DNA of 64,000 nucleotides from Leidyana gryllorum EB-2025a (lineage: Eukaryota > Apicomplexa), in NCBI GenBank assembly GCA_048772705.1, contig JBLWGC010000021.1, positions 1 through 64,000 of the forward strand, given 5' to 3'. The notes beneath the pieces are model-generated. The model saw only the letters and a list, made by a program, of their open reading frames with translations. It had not been told where the DNA came from and searched no databases. Position numbers and translations under genes: made by a program. Shown one piece after another: positions 10,418 through 20,844 of this stretch; the stretch's first letter is position 1; each line of letters opens with the position of its first letter.

Positions 10418-10988
10418 TCAACGACGGCCTGGCATAGGCACCTTGTTGAGAAGACCTCCAACCACACCGCCCATGGGGCCGCCCATCGGCTTCTTGATGG
10501 TCATTCGGATCACGCACTCTTCCTTAATTCCCTGGCCATTCAGCTGAGCGGGAATGAAGATAAGTGACAATCGCGTCCGATCACACAATCTCGTCGGCTT
10601 ACCCCGAGCTCAGTGGTGACTGAGTTACCGCGGCCCAACAAATCGTTGACATTGAAGAACCCTTTGGCGAAACACTTGTCCTTACTGTAAACCCAGTATA
10701 AACAATGCCCAGCCTTCGAGTATTCGCTTACGAATATAGATCAACAGCCAGAGAGCTGGTTCCGTCCCAGTCGAAGGTTACGCTTTCCTCAAACGAACCC
10801 ATCTTCCCGGGCTTGTCGAGGGTGCGGCTTTCCCACTTGTCCTTCATCATGAACAAAACAACACGGGGTTGCTGACAGCACATCAACATGCGCGCACCGG
10901 TGAATGATAGGCTTACCAAAGAGCTGAAAGTGCTGATCTTGTCGGGCAAGTTGTTAACATGATGTACAGTTACAGTAAGCGAAGACAT
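10418..10988 (-). CDS. Small C2-like domain protein, array member 3
   Basis: Exons 10988-10917, 10871-10732, 10684-10603 and 10543-10418 join to 140 codons, 139 residues. It begins MSSLTVTVHHVNNLPDKI, continues QQPRVVLFMMKDKWESRTL and FDWDGTSSLAVDLYSKDKC, then FFNVNDLLGRG. The tail KKPMGGPMGGVVGGLLNK ends in PGRR. Introns are 45-59 nt and sit at the same codons as in members 2 and 4. No signal peptide. It is a probable single-C2 cytosolic or membrane-surface protein; the actual ligand is unknown. A CACACGTGTG palindrome lies about 100 bp upstream of its start. Confidence 0.78.
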
Positions 10989-11474
10989 GATATCAAATGT
11001 CTGTGAATTTGAAGTGAGGCAAAGTGGCTGTGACTGTGGTTGCGATGTTTTTATATGAAACCAGATCTAAGCTGATCCATGTCTCTCCGCACACGTGTGC
11101 AGATTCATGACAGATTTTAGTATGATGTGGAACTGTAGGGATCTTTTCTCCGGTGTATGGGGGTCTTCTCCGGTGGTGGTGACTCTCGGACCATGCTAGC
11201 TCACTTCGACGAGGAACTCTGAGTATTGACTTGGCCGCCCGAATACTGCGGAACCAGGTTTGAGTGCTTGGTGGGGCTAGCTCGTGAAAAGGATAGGTAC
11301 TGTACTTGACGGCGTTCCGGTATTCATGGAGCACTGGGTTTTCTATTTGAAGCTACTCACTCCCAATCGATTTCACAGATTGAATTGCACAACCCAGCGT
11401 CCATACGTTATGGATCAAATTGCATCACATCAAACCTGGTAGTCTCACACACGAACAGAGGGCCAGACGTATGC
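10989..11474. other. Spacer between C2 array members 3 and 4
   Basis: No gene supported. It should hold the promoter of member 3. It contains the 12-nt palindrome at 11089-11100. A minus-strand open frame (11334-10993) has no domain and is most likely 5' untranslated DNA. Confidence 0.5.
11089..11100. repeat. CACACGTGTG-type palindrome
   Basis: Perfect 12-nt palindrome GCACACGTGTGC, 101 bp upstream of the start codon of array member 3. Confidence 0.75.
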
Positions 11475-12234
11475 CTACATCCTGTGTCCAAAGCCCGGGT
11501 TGCCTTGTGGGGGACCGGCAGCAGGCCAGCCTGGCTGCTGGTAACCTGGTTGCTGGTAACCTGGTTGCTGGTAACCTGGTTGCTGGTAACCTGGTTGCTG
11601 GTAACCTGGTTGCTGGCCATAGCCTGGCTGAGGGGCTGGCGGGGGGCAGGCTCCACCGAATCCTGGCTGAGGAGCCGGAGGCTGATAGCAACCCGGACCC
11701 TGGTTGCCGGGGTTGTGGTGGCCTCCCGGGTTCTTGCGCGGTGTGCTGAGAGTGATCGATATGGTCACCTTTTCCTTGATACCTTGTCCGTCCAACTGGG
11801 CCGAGTGTCAAGTGAGTGTGTTTGGCAGGTTTCTTACGTTCAAATCGGTACGCACCGCGTTTTGACCTCTCAAAATGTCGTTTACGTTAAAGAATCCTTT
11901 AGCGAAACATTTGTCTTTGCTGTGATCGCGTGATAGCGTCAGATAGATCACTTCCATGAGTGGACTCACGAGTAGACATCGATGGCCAGAGAACTCGTTT
12001 CGTCCCAGGGGAAGGTTCTGGTCTCCTCGAAGACTCCGTATTGGCCAGGTTTCTCCAGAGTCTTAGTCTCCCACTTATCTTTCATCATGAACACCACCAC
12101 GCGGGGGTTCTGCACAGGCAGTATTGCAGATGATCGATCGATCGAGGTTCACTTACCGTCGAGTTGAAGGTGCCCACCTTGCTGGGCAAGTTGTTCACTT
12201 GGTGAATGGTTACAGTCAGAGAAGTTGCCGCCAT
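11475..12234 (-). CDS. C2-like domain protein with PGYQQ-repeat tail, array member 4
   Basis: Exons 12234-12157, 12109-11970, 11919-11838 and 11795-11475 join to 207 codons, 206 residues. The first 115 residues match the C2-like core of members 2 and 3 (TSLTVTIHQVNNLPSK, PRVVVFMMKDKWETKTLEKP, CFAKGFFNVND, LDGQGIKEK). The last exon then adds a Pro/Gly/Gln-rich tail of about 85 residues. The tail contains GFGG and CPPPAP segments and at least five PGYQQ units in tandem. Such tails occur in annexin-, galectin- and calpain-family penta-EF-hand proteins, where they favour self-association; here this is analogy only. It lies head to head with the kinase gene, start codons 23 bp apart. Confidence 0.78.
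11531..11617 (-). repeat. 15-bp coding minisatellite (PGYQQ)n
   Basis: Between five and six tandem copies of a 15-bp unit, TGGTTGCTGGTAACC on the plus strand, nearly identical at the DNA level. They encode PGYQQ on the minus strand. The near identity suggests recent expansion. Confidence 0.9.
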
Positions 12235-12257
12235 AGTCACAGAAAAAGCCAAATTAT

Positions 12258-14775
12258 ATGAAACTTCAAGTACGAAAGAGAAGGAGGCGATCCACTCTCG
12301 CACACAACGTCTCAGATACCCAAGCTTCAGACCGTCACTCTCCAGAACCACATGCTGAGACGCCACAATCGACACACGGTGCCGCCACGGCGTGCGTCCA
12401 ACCTGATCAAAAACAGACTTTACAAAATATGCCCAAGCCTGAAGAACGCATCGGTGGTCGTGCCTTGACTGGTAGAAGCTCATTCAGTGATGGCAGCAGT
12501 CGACCCCTTCTACTTCCATTGGATTTCCCCATCAGTCAAGACCCACCCGGCAGCCCCCCTACCACTACAGTGTCGCAAATGACTCTGGCCCATACATCAC
12601 ACCCTCTGCATCAGGAGGGCGGAGTTGGGGGCGCCTCTGCAACCGACTGGCAAGTCGTACTCTACCAAAATCGCAATATTGTTGTGTGGGATAATGCCAA
12701 TGCTCAAATTCAAATACGAAAGCTATCGCCCAAAGAAGTCTCAGTATTGAGAACTCAGTGAGAATTACACTCCGTGCCCGCAATTATCACACAATATATG
12801 ACATCAGGAGTCGATTCGCTAATTGTCCTATGTGTGGACAAAATGTCAACCTCGATCAATTCTCATTCGAGGCAGCCACTTATTTCAAAGTATTGGAGGT
12901 AAATTGCCCCCATTACCTCGTCATTGTCGTCTCAGGAAGCTGCGCGCGTATTCCACCAAAGACACAATGAGTTCGTCAAACGGCCGCGATCTTCCAGCGG
13001 GGCCTGCTGGGCTGCTCCCAACACGCCCGGACCAATGGTTGAAGTTAACGAGCTGCGCAGGAGTCGTCGGGCCTCAGAGCGCCACAGATCCGAAGAAGAA
13101 CCAACCAGCCCAGTTGGAAACCCCTATTTCTCAGAAGCGCGGACGTCTAGCGACATGATGGACAGTGATATCATGGATCTCAAAGTATGTCATCTCTTCT
13201 TCCGAAACGTCATGGCAAGTCTTCTTGTAATTCAAGGACATCCCCCCTCAACTTCTAGTCAATCAATATTATGACAAGTTCTTTATCCAAGACCGTAAAC
13301 TAGGTCGGTTCGGGTCTCTGGTCCAGCTATTGACACAAGCGCTGTCGACTTGTAGGGAGTGGAGCTTACGGACAAGTATATCTATGTCGACACAAACTGG
13401 ATGACTTGATCTTGGTATGCACACGACACGACAACCCCACGTTCACTGCTGCAACCTGGCCACAGGGACAATATGCTGTCAAGAAGATCCCTGTTGGGGA
13501 CAACAAACAGTGGTTAACCCGAGTAAGTGCTTCACGACTCAATCGCACGCGTGTGCGTGGCCGTGTCTCGCTCCCTTGGCGCACTGACGGGTCATATGGA
13601 TCAACAGATGCTCAAAGAGGTCAAAGTTCGTGAGCATCTCCATCATCAAAATATAGTTTCGTATAAACACAGTTGGCTGGAGGTAGGGTGGAGATGGGAA
13701 GCATTGAAGGATTGTGGTGTATTAACATTGCTCTCAGATGGCTAGTGCGAATCCCATGTGCCCCAGAGTGCCTTGGCTATTTGTGCTAATGGAGTACTGT
13801 GATGGAGGCGATCTAGAAGATTTGGTTCAAGGTGTGTACGCCAAGGGACAACATTTATCTGAAAGTGAAATCTGGTGGGCACTCATTCAGTCGTTGTGTT
13901 GCACACGGGGTGGCAGGAGTATATTCATTGACATTGTAGAGGGTCTGCAACATTTACATCATGCTGGAATCTTGCATCGCGATCTGTGAGTCGAGATTGC
14001 CAGTCGCAACGAACGTGTAATGGTTTGAACCTTATAGGAAACCTCAGAATATATTGCTTCGTTGCGACACGGAGACTTTAGGGGTGCGACGTAATGTAAA
14101 ACTTGCTCGCGCGGTTCTCTCAGACTTTGGAACATGCGAAGCTCTGGCCGAGACCCCTATTCGATCCGGATTCGGGTTTACTGGCACAGTGGAGTATACT
14201 GCACCGGAATTGTTGGTTTCGGATGAGGCGGTGAGGGATGGATGAGATTGGCGCTGCGATCTGCGGTACTAGGGGAAGTTTCTGGCAGATTACGACTTCA
14301 AATCGGACATGTGGTCCACAGGGCTATTACTGCACTACCTGGCATATGGATGTCTGCCGTTTGACACGAATGACGATCCAGCCGTGATGCGGGGTACTTT
14401 GATGACGTTTGCCAAGCAGCTGGCTCACGAGCCTTTGAGCCCGAGTAGACTACCTTTACACACAGCGGGACTGCATCGGTGGGTGCGACACACACGTGTG
14501 TGGCCCATTTGCGTTTGTAGGTCACTGGATCTGCGGCAGTGCATAGTTGCATTGTTATCGCCGGTGAGTTCTGGAACGCTGTCGGTGTATGTCGTGGCGG
14601 GTAGGTTGCCGAGTGGCGGCCATCATGTGATGAGCTATTGAGGACCCCATTGGTGCGGCGGCTCAAGGAAGACCTTTCCTATTTCATGGGTACAGTTGCA
14701 TCTGAGAGAGCTGCACATATATGGATGTTCATGGCAGAGCCAAGGATGTCATTGGCGGCACGGCTGCGATCATGA
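12258..14775 (+). CDS. Protein kinase, IKS1-like
   Basis: At least eleven exons (12258-12757, 12808-12898, 12936-13184, 13237-13303, 13356-13414, 13466-13522, 13608-13682, 13738-13985, 14038-14230, 14273-14478, 14521-14563). They join in phase to 596 codons. The N-terminal part has WQVVLYQNRNIVVW, a CPMC pair and a TYFKVLE block, followed by NQYYDKFF, the layout of the fungal IKS1 kinase family. The catalytic domain shows a glycine loop KLGSGAYGQVY, VKK lysine, HRDLKPQN, DFG and APE. It should therefore be an active Ser/Thr kinase. The end is unsure: from 14563 one acceptor (after 14640) gives a stop near 14775, another a stop near 14714. An in-frame 27-nt stretch near 13893 (GTCGTT...GGCAG) looks like a retained or extremely short intron. 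Confidence 0.75.
13546..13553. repeat. CACGCGTG palindrome in kinase intron 6
   Basis: Eight-nt palindrome within an alternating CGCACGCGTGTGCG tract, inside the intron 13523-13607. Confidence 0.5.
14489..14502. repeat. CACACGTGTG-type palindrome in kinase intron 10
   Basis: Perfect 14-nt palindrome CACACACGTGTGTG, filling a third of a 42-nt intron (14479-14520). Confidence 0.8.
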
Positions 14776-15068
14776 TTTTCGTGTGGGAGGTGAGGGGGGT
14801 TTCTTGACGACTCGTTTCGGCGACTTGGCTTCTGGGGACCTGGGTCGGGTCGCGCGGGGTTGGCGTACGACGACTACCTCGTCCTTGGACACGACGACTC
14901 TGTTGTTGTTGCCGACAGGAGTGGTCTGCTCCCACCAGCGGGGTTGGTCTCGATATACTGGTTCTTCCTGGGTGACGATGATAGGGTGTGGACTGTCTCC
15001 CTCACCTTGCAGAAGCCGCAGAGTCGAAATAGGGCAAAGGGATCAGCTGCCATGGCAGTCCCGAAAAA
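14776..15068. other. Spacer or unresolved kinase 3' region
   Basis: No supported gene. An open plus frame at 14860-15072 has no domain; it could be a further 3' exon of the kinase gene or the 5' untranslated region of the protease. Confidence 0.4.
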
Positions 15069-18000
15069 ATGAATTCAGTGTGTAAGAAAGGTGCATTACA
15101 AATGCTCCCGGATCCGTGGGCTCGCAGACTCGAGGCGGCGGAACTTGACCTCACGACGGGGCAGCTTCGTCCCGTGACCGATGATGGTGACGCGGCGATG
15201 GCTGAGGCGGCGCCGAACGAGGAGTTCCAGCCGAGTACAGCGTTGGTGGTTCGACACAAGAAGAATCAAGGGATGGCTGCGTGCGCCATTCTAGTGATGA
15301 CTGGTGCATTCGATACGCCAAGAGATTGCCAAGGGTTGCCGCATCTCCTGGAGCACATGTTACTCACCGGGAGTGTGAAGCATCCAGGACTGACGGCTTT
15401 CAACGACTTTTGTAGCTTACATGGGGGTCGGGTGAATGCTGAGACCACAGATAGCCGTCAGTGCTTCTACTTCCAGATTCGTTCGGAACATTTCGAAGAA
15501 GGATTGGAGCGGTTCGTTGACAGTTTGTTAGACCCTCTGTGGCTACAGGATAAGGACTACGGCTTGGATGTGCTGGAGCGAGAGATTACGGCAGTTCAGA
15601 ACGAGTTTGAAGGAACTCTGAACGACACGGAGCCCCGCCTCCACCGCATCCAGAGTATCTTTGCCCACAAAAACCACCCATGGTCAAACGTCTTCTCAGC
15701 CGGCAGTCGCAAAAGCTTCTTGGAGGTACCAGTTAGCAGAAGTTTATCAGACGTCTTAATACTTTTGGAACACCACTATCGCACCTGCTTCCAAACCCGG
15801 CCGTATTACATAGCTGTTGCCGACAATCGGGATCTGGAATCCTTAGCCGCCATTGTGAAGAACAAGTTTAGCAAATGGCCACCGCAAGAGAGACGACAAC
15901 TGCGCTTTAACGCCTCGTATCCACCTGCATATGATCGAAGCACTTGTGGGTATCTCATAGACCTTCAGGCCTTACCAGATGAAGGCAACAGACTCGATCT
16001 ACGCTTCGTCGTCGAAGATCATCGCGAAAATTACCTTGACAGAGCGCTCTCAGTCCTCGTGGCCCTCATCAATGATGAGTACCACGGCTCTATCCGAAAT
16101 GTTCTCGTCGAAGCGAACTTTATTCGCTCTCTCAACGCCTGCCTCGGCTACCAGCTACCGGGACAATGCTTCCTCGACATAGAAATGTACCTCTCGGCCC
16201 AAGGGTGCACCATCGAGGGCGTCCACCGCATCATAAATGCCATCATAAGCTGGGCCCAAGTCCTTTCCACCAACAGGGACATCATTGAACGCAAATGCAT
16301 GGAATATTTCCGAAGCTTCAAACGAAAGTAAGTGACAGTCAATCGCCACTACATTACAATCCGCATAGCAATGTTCTCACTCCCCCCGAGCCTCCTCTCA
16401 CTCTCTGCATAGAACTATCCCGCATCATGTCCTTTATACCAGCGAGCATAGCTGTCGCGTCTAACACAATGAGCCGCCCCCCACGCCCAGATTTTATCAT
16501 CAATATGCTGGCCAATGAAATCAACTTTGACCACTTGCTGGCTTTCCGCAGCTCTCATAAACCCTTCATTGACACCAAGTACGACCCGTACTTTGACTGC
16601 CATTTCAAAGTCACCAAGTTTGACTCACGATCCAATCTCACACTCTTCCGCCAAGTCGCCTGGACCCAGCTAGGAATGCAGTTCCCTCCCGTAGTTGAAA
16701 CCCCTGACCCTTCTGACGTCTACCAGCCAGTTGATCGGAAGGATAGTTATTTTGACAGATTCGGCAACCCGGTCGTTCTTGACCTGCCGGACCTTCCAGG
16801 TGCTCTCGAGACTGTTCTGCACCGAGATAGCTCATTGACTGTCCAATATACACTTGCCACGGTGAGTTCAGTCATGCAATGGCTCAGGGCGCACACGTGT
16901 GTCAACCTCCTTTGTAGGTCCGTATATACATTCGGGCGTATGCTTTCAATGATCGGGACTTGACGACTTACTTCCGGAGCGGATCGGGAGTTTCACGTAG
17001 GAGGGGCCCGACTTTGCAGCAATGCGGTGTAGCAACTCGATGTGTGATTGCGTCAATCTTGGTTATGGCCGTGAACAATAGGATTGGGAATGCGCCTCCT
17101 CAGTTCCATGTCTGGACGAAACGAATGGCCATGCGTATGACTTCAATAGGTGGTGATGGAGAGGTGAGTTGTCTTTGATCCTTATCAGTGAGTTATGCGG
17201 CTGGTTATCTCAGATTGCGCTAGAGTTGACACTAGAAGGGGCAGACGCTTTGGTGAAGACAGGATTGAAATCTATGTTCAAGTCGCTGTTCGCCGGCGAC
17301 TTGGAGGAAAGGGAGATTGCGATGGCCATACATGAACTACGATCTAGATCGTACAACAAAGCGGAGGACGATTACGCTCCGAAAGAGAAGGGATTTATCA
17401 TGTTGAATCAGCTTATGGTCCCGAATGTGCTAACGCCGCAACAGGTGGTGTCAGTTCTGGACTCGTTGTCAGCCGCCGACATTTTGCAACTGCTACCTCA
17501 ACGGTCACAGCAGGCGTCCAACTTTGCCGAGCTGTTTCGAGATGCTAGGGTATGTGTGGTGCTTGGGACGGCTGGAACGTCTGTGCAACGCACTGTGGCT
17601 GAGTACATTCAGGACATCTTTGTTGACACTTTGAAAGAGCGTGGAGTGACTTTGGGTGTGGGCGAAAGTGTGCCGGATTTGATCACCACCAAGGCTCGCG
17701 TGATGGACGTTAATGCTGCATGGAGGAGCATTCGAGCGTATCTTCTACCCCAGAAGGTGGATAAAAGGAGAGGCAAAAGGTCTCCGGGATCTTCACCCCC
17801 CCGACCGACTGAGAAAGGGGGCCGAGGGAAGTCTCGAGGTGGTGTCGGCGGATGGTTCGGCAGGGGCATGGGACGGGGAAGAGGGGGACGCGGGCGAGGG
17901 GGAAGAGGGCGAGGAATTGAGCATTACCGCAGTTCTAGTGGCCTGGGGATGAATCCCGAGGACCCTACCGCCTTTGTCAAGCGGGAGCTGAAATTACTGT

Positions 18001-18911
18001 GCAGTTCATCCGAGGCGGCGACAAGTGATCGGGCGGCATTCCTGATGGTCCGTGATAGTTGGGCGGCTCCGAATCACCACTTCAACATGTCCATCCCCTG
18101 TGGAGACGTTACCAATCACAAGTTGTGTGCGATATCATTTGTTCTCGCATACCACTTGGATACCACTTGGCACAATCACGTCAGAGGAGCCCATGGGTTA
18201 TCTTATCATTGTTCGGCCAACATGCGCTATGTAACTGACTGTTTGGTTCTGTCATACCACTGTCAGACAAACGAGGACCCCGTGCACGTTTTGGACGTCC
18301 TATCGGACTGGTTGATGCCATATTTGGAGATGACCGAAGAGGAGTTTGAGGAACGCAAGAAGACTCAGATGGCACGCTTCACAGATTTAGGGAACAATAT
18401 GCAGGAGAAGCATTACAAAGTTAGAATGGAAGTATTCCTGCGACGTTTTGCATTTGGGGGGGCCAATGTGAATCCGATGGTGCAGGCCATCCAATCCCTG
18501 ACACTGGACGACGTCCGCAAGTTTTACCACGAACGATTCTACCAGTCACCTTGGATCATTTCGGTGGTCAGATCCATTGACTCCCTCCCACCTGGCCATC
18601 CCGCTCGTCGCAAACCCCAGTTCTCGTCGGGAGGGTTTGAACCTCCACCCCGTGACTTCTGCAGTGTGACCCTCGGAAAGATGGCTCGCCACAGCAGGGT
18701 GGCTTGGGTTCTTCTCAAGGAGCCACGATCTCTACACAAGTTCCTCCTCAACTACCAGGAACCAGCACAGACTTATAGACAGGCCACCTTCGCTATGGGG
18801 CTGAGTATGGGGGAACCGATAGAGGAGGGGGAGGGTCCACCAAACTCGGCGGTTTCCAGGACGGAGTCTGCAAGTGAGGCTGCTGCCGTTCCTTCCCCGA
18901 CCAGTAGTTGA
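15069..18911 (+). CDS. M16 (insulysin/nardilysin-like) zinc metalloprotease
   Basis: Four exons (15069-16327, 16369-16861, 16918-17163, 17214-18911) join to 1,232 codons, 1,231 residues, somewhat longer than typical insulysin (about 1,000). The inverted zinc motif HLLEH is at residues 92-96. The third zinc ligand, Glu172 in REITAVQNEF, lies 76 residues later, the standard M16 spacing. The fourfold-repeat architecture is implied by length. No signal peptide is seen, so a cytosolic oligopeptidase is the simplest role. Odd: an Arg/Gly-rich insert of about 55 residues (around 848-905) with GRGMGRGRGG-type repeats, rare in this family; nardilysin carries an acidic insert instead, at another place. 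The C-terminus is Ser/Pro-rich. Confidence 0.9.
16892..16901. repeat. CACACGTGTG palindrome in M16 intron 2
   Basis: Perfect 10-nt palindrome within the 56-nt intron 16862-16917, context GGCGCACACGTGTGTCAA. Confidence 0.8.
17757..17930 (+). repeat. RG-rich coding stretch
   Basis: Purine-rich coding DNA giving KRRGKR, then repeated GRG/RGG units, within the last exon of the M16 gene. RGG-type stretches often bind RNA or are methylated; whether this one does is unknown. Confidence 0.7.
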
Positions 18912-18956
18912 GTTCCGACCACTTCGGGACATTTCTGCCCCAAAGGCAGCACACTG

Positions 18957-19919
18957 ATGTCCCAAGAATGTCTCACTCACGGACAGCAGAATTCGTACGC
19001 CCAGTATAAACCGCCGCTGTCCATGTCCTCTCAAGACAAGATGACAAACACTGAGAATCCCGCTGGAACACTGCGATTGGTGTACCCCCAATGGCAGGGA
19101 GGGCTTATCTGCAATTACGTTGCTGAGCTGCCGCCTGACGACGCCTCTCGAGGGTACTTCTTGGGCTCGAAGCTTCTGAACTTTTTGGCACCACCCGCTC
19201 GAGGTCCCACTGCAGAGGTGCCCGTATCTCTGGACATTTCGGACCGCACAAGAGTCAATGGGGTTTGCTCTCATCGGGCCATTGCTTTGCAGAACAAAGC
19301 CGCATTGGAGGTGATCAGAGTGCATTCGCCCGAGCGAATTGTCACTCTGGGTGGAGAGTGCTCTGTGAGTGTGGTGCCATTCACATATCTGGCCTCACGT
19401 TACGGAGACGACCTGGCTATCGTCTGGATTGATGCTCATCCAGACATCACGTTGCCAGGCGATGCATACGAAGGATGGCACGCCATGGCCCTCACGGCCT
19501 GCATGGGGAAAGGCGACAAGGAATTGGTGGACGCTCTCCCTGCCAAGGTGGACCCATCAAAAGCATTGTTAGTGGGAGTCCGACACTGGGAAGAGGGCGA
19601 GGAGAAGAGGCTGGGGGAACTTGGGATTCAAAATCTGCCTCCGGCCCAAATTCGTGAGCATAAAGCATTAGTTACAGAATGGCTGAAGAAGACTGGTGCC
19701 TCGAAAGTGGCCGTCCACATCGATTTGGACGTCCTGGATCCTGAGGAGGTCATCGCTGGAGCGGGATGTCCCAAAGACGGGTTGAAGATTGCTGAAGTCG
19801 TTGGTGTGGTTCAGGAAATAGCCCACGGCTTCGACCTAGTGGGGCTCACTATTGCGGAGCCAATGCCCAGATGGGCCATCCACATACGCAATATGATGCA
19901 ACAATTGCCTTTGATTTGA
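18957..19919 (+). CDS. Arginase-family (ureohydrolase) protein
   Basis: Single exon of up to 320 residues; a start at 19023 (MSSQDKM) would give 298 and fits the family better, with a TATAAA at 19003-19008. Family motifs are present: DAHPD at the metal site, GWHAM, and HIDLDVLDP with the two C-terminal aspartate ligands. The first motif, GGDHS in arginase and agmatinase, is GGECS here, so a manganese-binding histidine is replaced. Many bacterial arginase-family proteins of unknown substrate share this form (GGDC/GGEC). It should hydrolyse a guanidino or formimidoyl compound if active, but the substrate cannot be named. It lies 45 bp after the M16 gene on the same strand. Confidence 0.85.
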   Translation: MSQECLTHGQQNSYAQYKPPLSMSSQDKMTNTENPAGTLRLVYPQWQGGLICNYVAELPPDDASRGYFLGSKLLNFLAPPARGPTAEVPVSLDISDRTRVNGVCSHRAIALQNKAALEVIRVHSPERIVTLGGECSVSVVPFTYLASRYGDDLAIVWIDAHPDITLPGDAYEGWHAMALTACMGKGDKELVDALPAKVDPSKALLVGVRHWEEGEEKRLGELGIQNLPPAQIREHKALVTEWLKKTGASKVAVHIDLDVLDPEEVIAGAGCPKDGLKIAEVVGVVQEIAHGFDLVGLTIAEPMPRWAIHIRNMMQQLPLI

Positions 19920-20043
19920 TCAATCGATCTCAAACATTTTTTTGTTTGTCGCTTCACACGTAGTCGAACACAAAAGATCGTCATTGATTGCCGAGTCTAT
20001 TTACCCGGAGAAATTGGTGTTAGGCTATTGAATCTATGGCCGC

Positions 20044-20844
20044 TCAACGGCTGAATAGCAAGAACAGTAATATTAAGCCTCCAAGTCCATAGTTTTTGGC
20101 GGCCGAAGCTCTCCAACTTCGTGGTGGGAACGGGACCCAACTCCCCACTTCAACCGCCGCGCCCTCACCTGGCAGCCTCACCCAGTCGAGGCCACAGAAT
20201 TTGGACCTTAATGCCAGTGCAAATGGAGCCCGTAAGCCAACTATCAAACTCTTAGTCAATTTCTGACTGACTTTCACTTCCACACTGCTCGCTAATTGGG
20301 GAGCAATCTCCACCTGGACATCCTGCCAATCCGCACTCGGCAAGGCGTATTTGGGATGGACGGCACAGCTTCTTGTATGAGCGCTATCAGACGATTCATA
20401 ACTGCTGGGCAAAGCAATCGTAGCCACTTTGGGCTTGTCTGCGTCGCTCGCGTCAGAATTAGAGGTGCAGTTATCGGGAATTGCGGTACGATTGAAAAAC
20501 CACAGTGATACAGACGCGGTCTCGTTCAGCCGCAAAGCATCGTGATCGGCCTTCTCAATCAGTATCCAACTATAGTCACCAACATTGCACAGATCCATAT
20601 GTCGAGTAATCAATCCAAAGAAACCATATTGACAATGAATTAGTCCCGCTTTTGTCAAGCATTCGTTCACTTGTTCTGGAGTTCCACTACACGGAACACA
20701 GTGCTTCTGGCAATTTTTGCCCTCCAGGGTCTCGTGCTCAACATTCTCACAGTCTATGGTCACGAATCGCCACACAGCATCGGGCACCAGCTGCTGCCCA
20801 AAGGCCGCGCCCATCAGCAACGAACAGACTGTAGGGAGCCACAT
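20044..20844 (-). CDS. Secreted or membrane-anchored Cys-rich protein, pair member 1
   Basis: About 266 residues from the Met of MWLPTVCSLLMGAAFGQQ, a good signal peptide; an upstream in-frame Met at 20880 would bury it. A Cys-rich segment follows (C-x3-C-x2-C-x9-C-x8-C), then a body with several NxT/NxS sites. The C-terminal tail is hydrophobic (GLGGLILLFLLF), fitting a GPI signal or short anchor. It resembles the divergently transcribed gene at 21119 in Cys spacing and domain order, so the two look like inverted paralogues. Probable surface or secretory-organelle protein; family not recognised. Confidence 0.7.
   Translation of the reverse strand: MWLPTVCSLLMGAAFGQQLVPDAVWRFVTIDCENVEHETLEGKNCQKHCVPCSGTPEQVNECLTKAGLIHCQYGFFGLITRHMDLCNVGDYSWILIEKADHDALRLNETASVSLWFFNRTAIPDNCTSNSDASDADKPKVATIALPSSYESSDSAHTRSCAVHPKYALPSADWQDVQVEIAPQLASSVEVKVSQKLTKSLIVGLRAPFALALRSKFCGLDWVRLPGEGAAVEVGSWVPFPPRSWRASAAKNYGLGGLILLFLLFSR

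Noticed and set aside
12258-14775. IRE1 or NEK kinase as identity
   Set aside because: The N-terminal VVLYQNRNIVVW/CPMC module fits IKS1, there is no RNase domain, and activation segment features do not suggest NEK.
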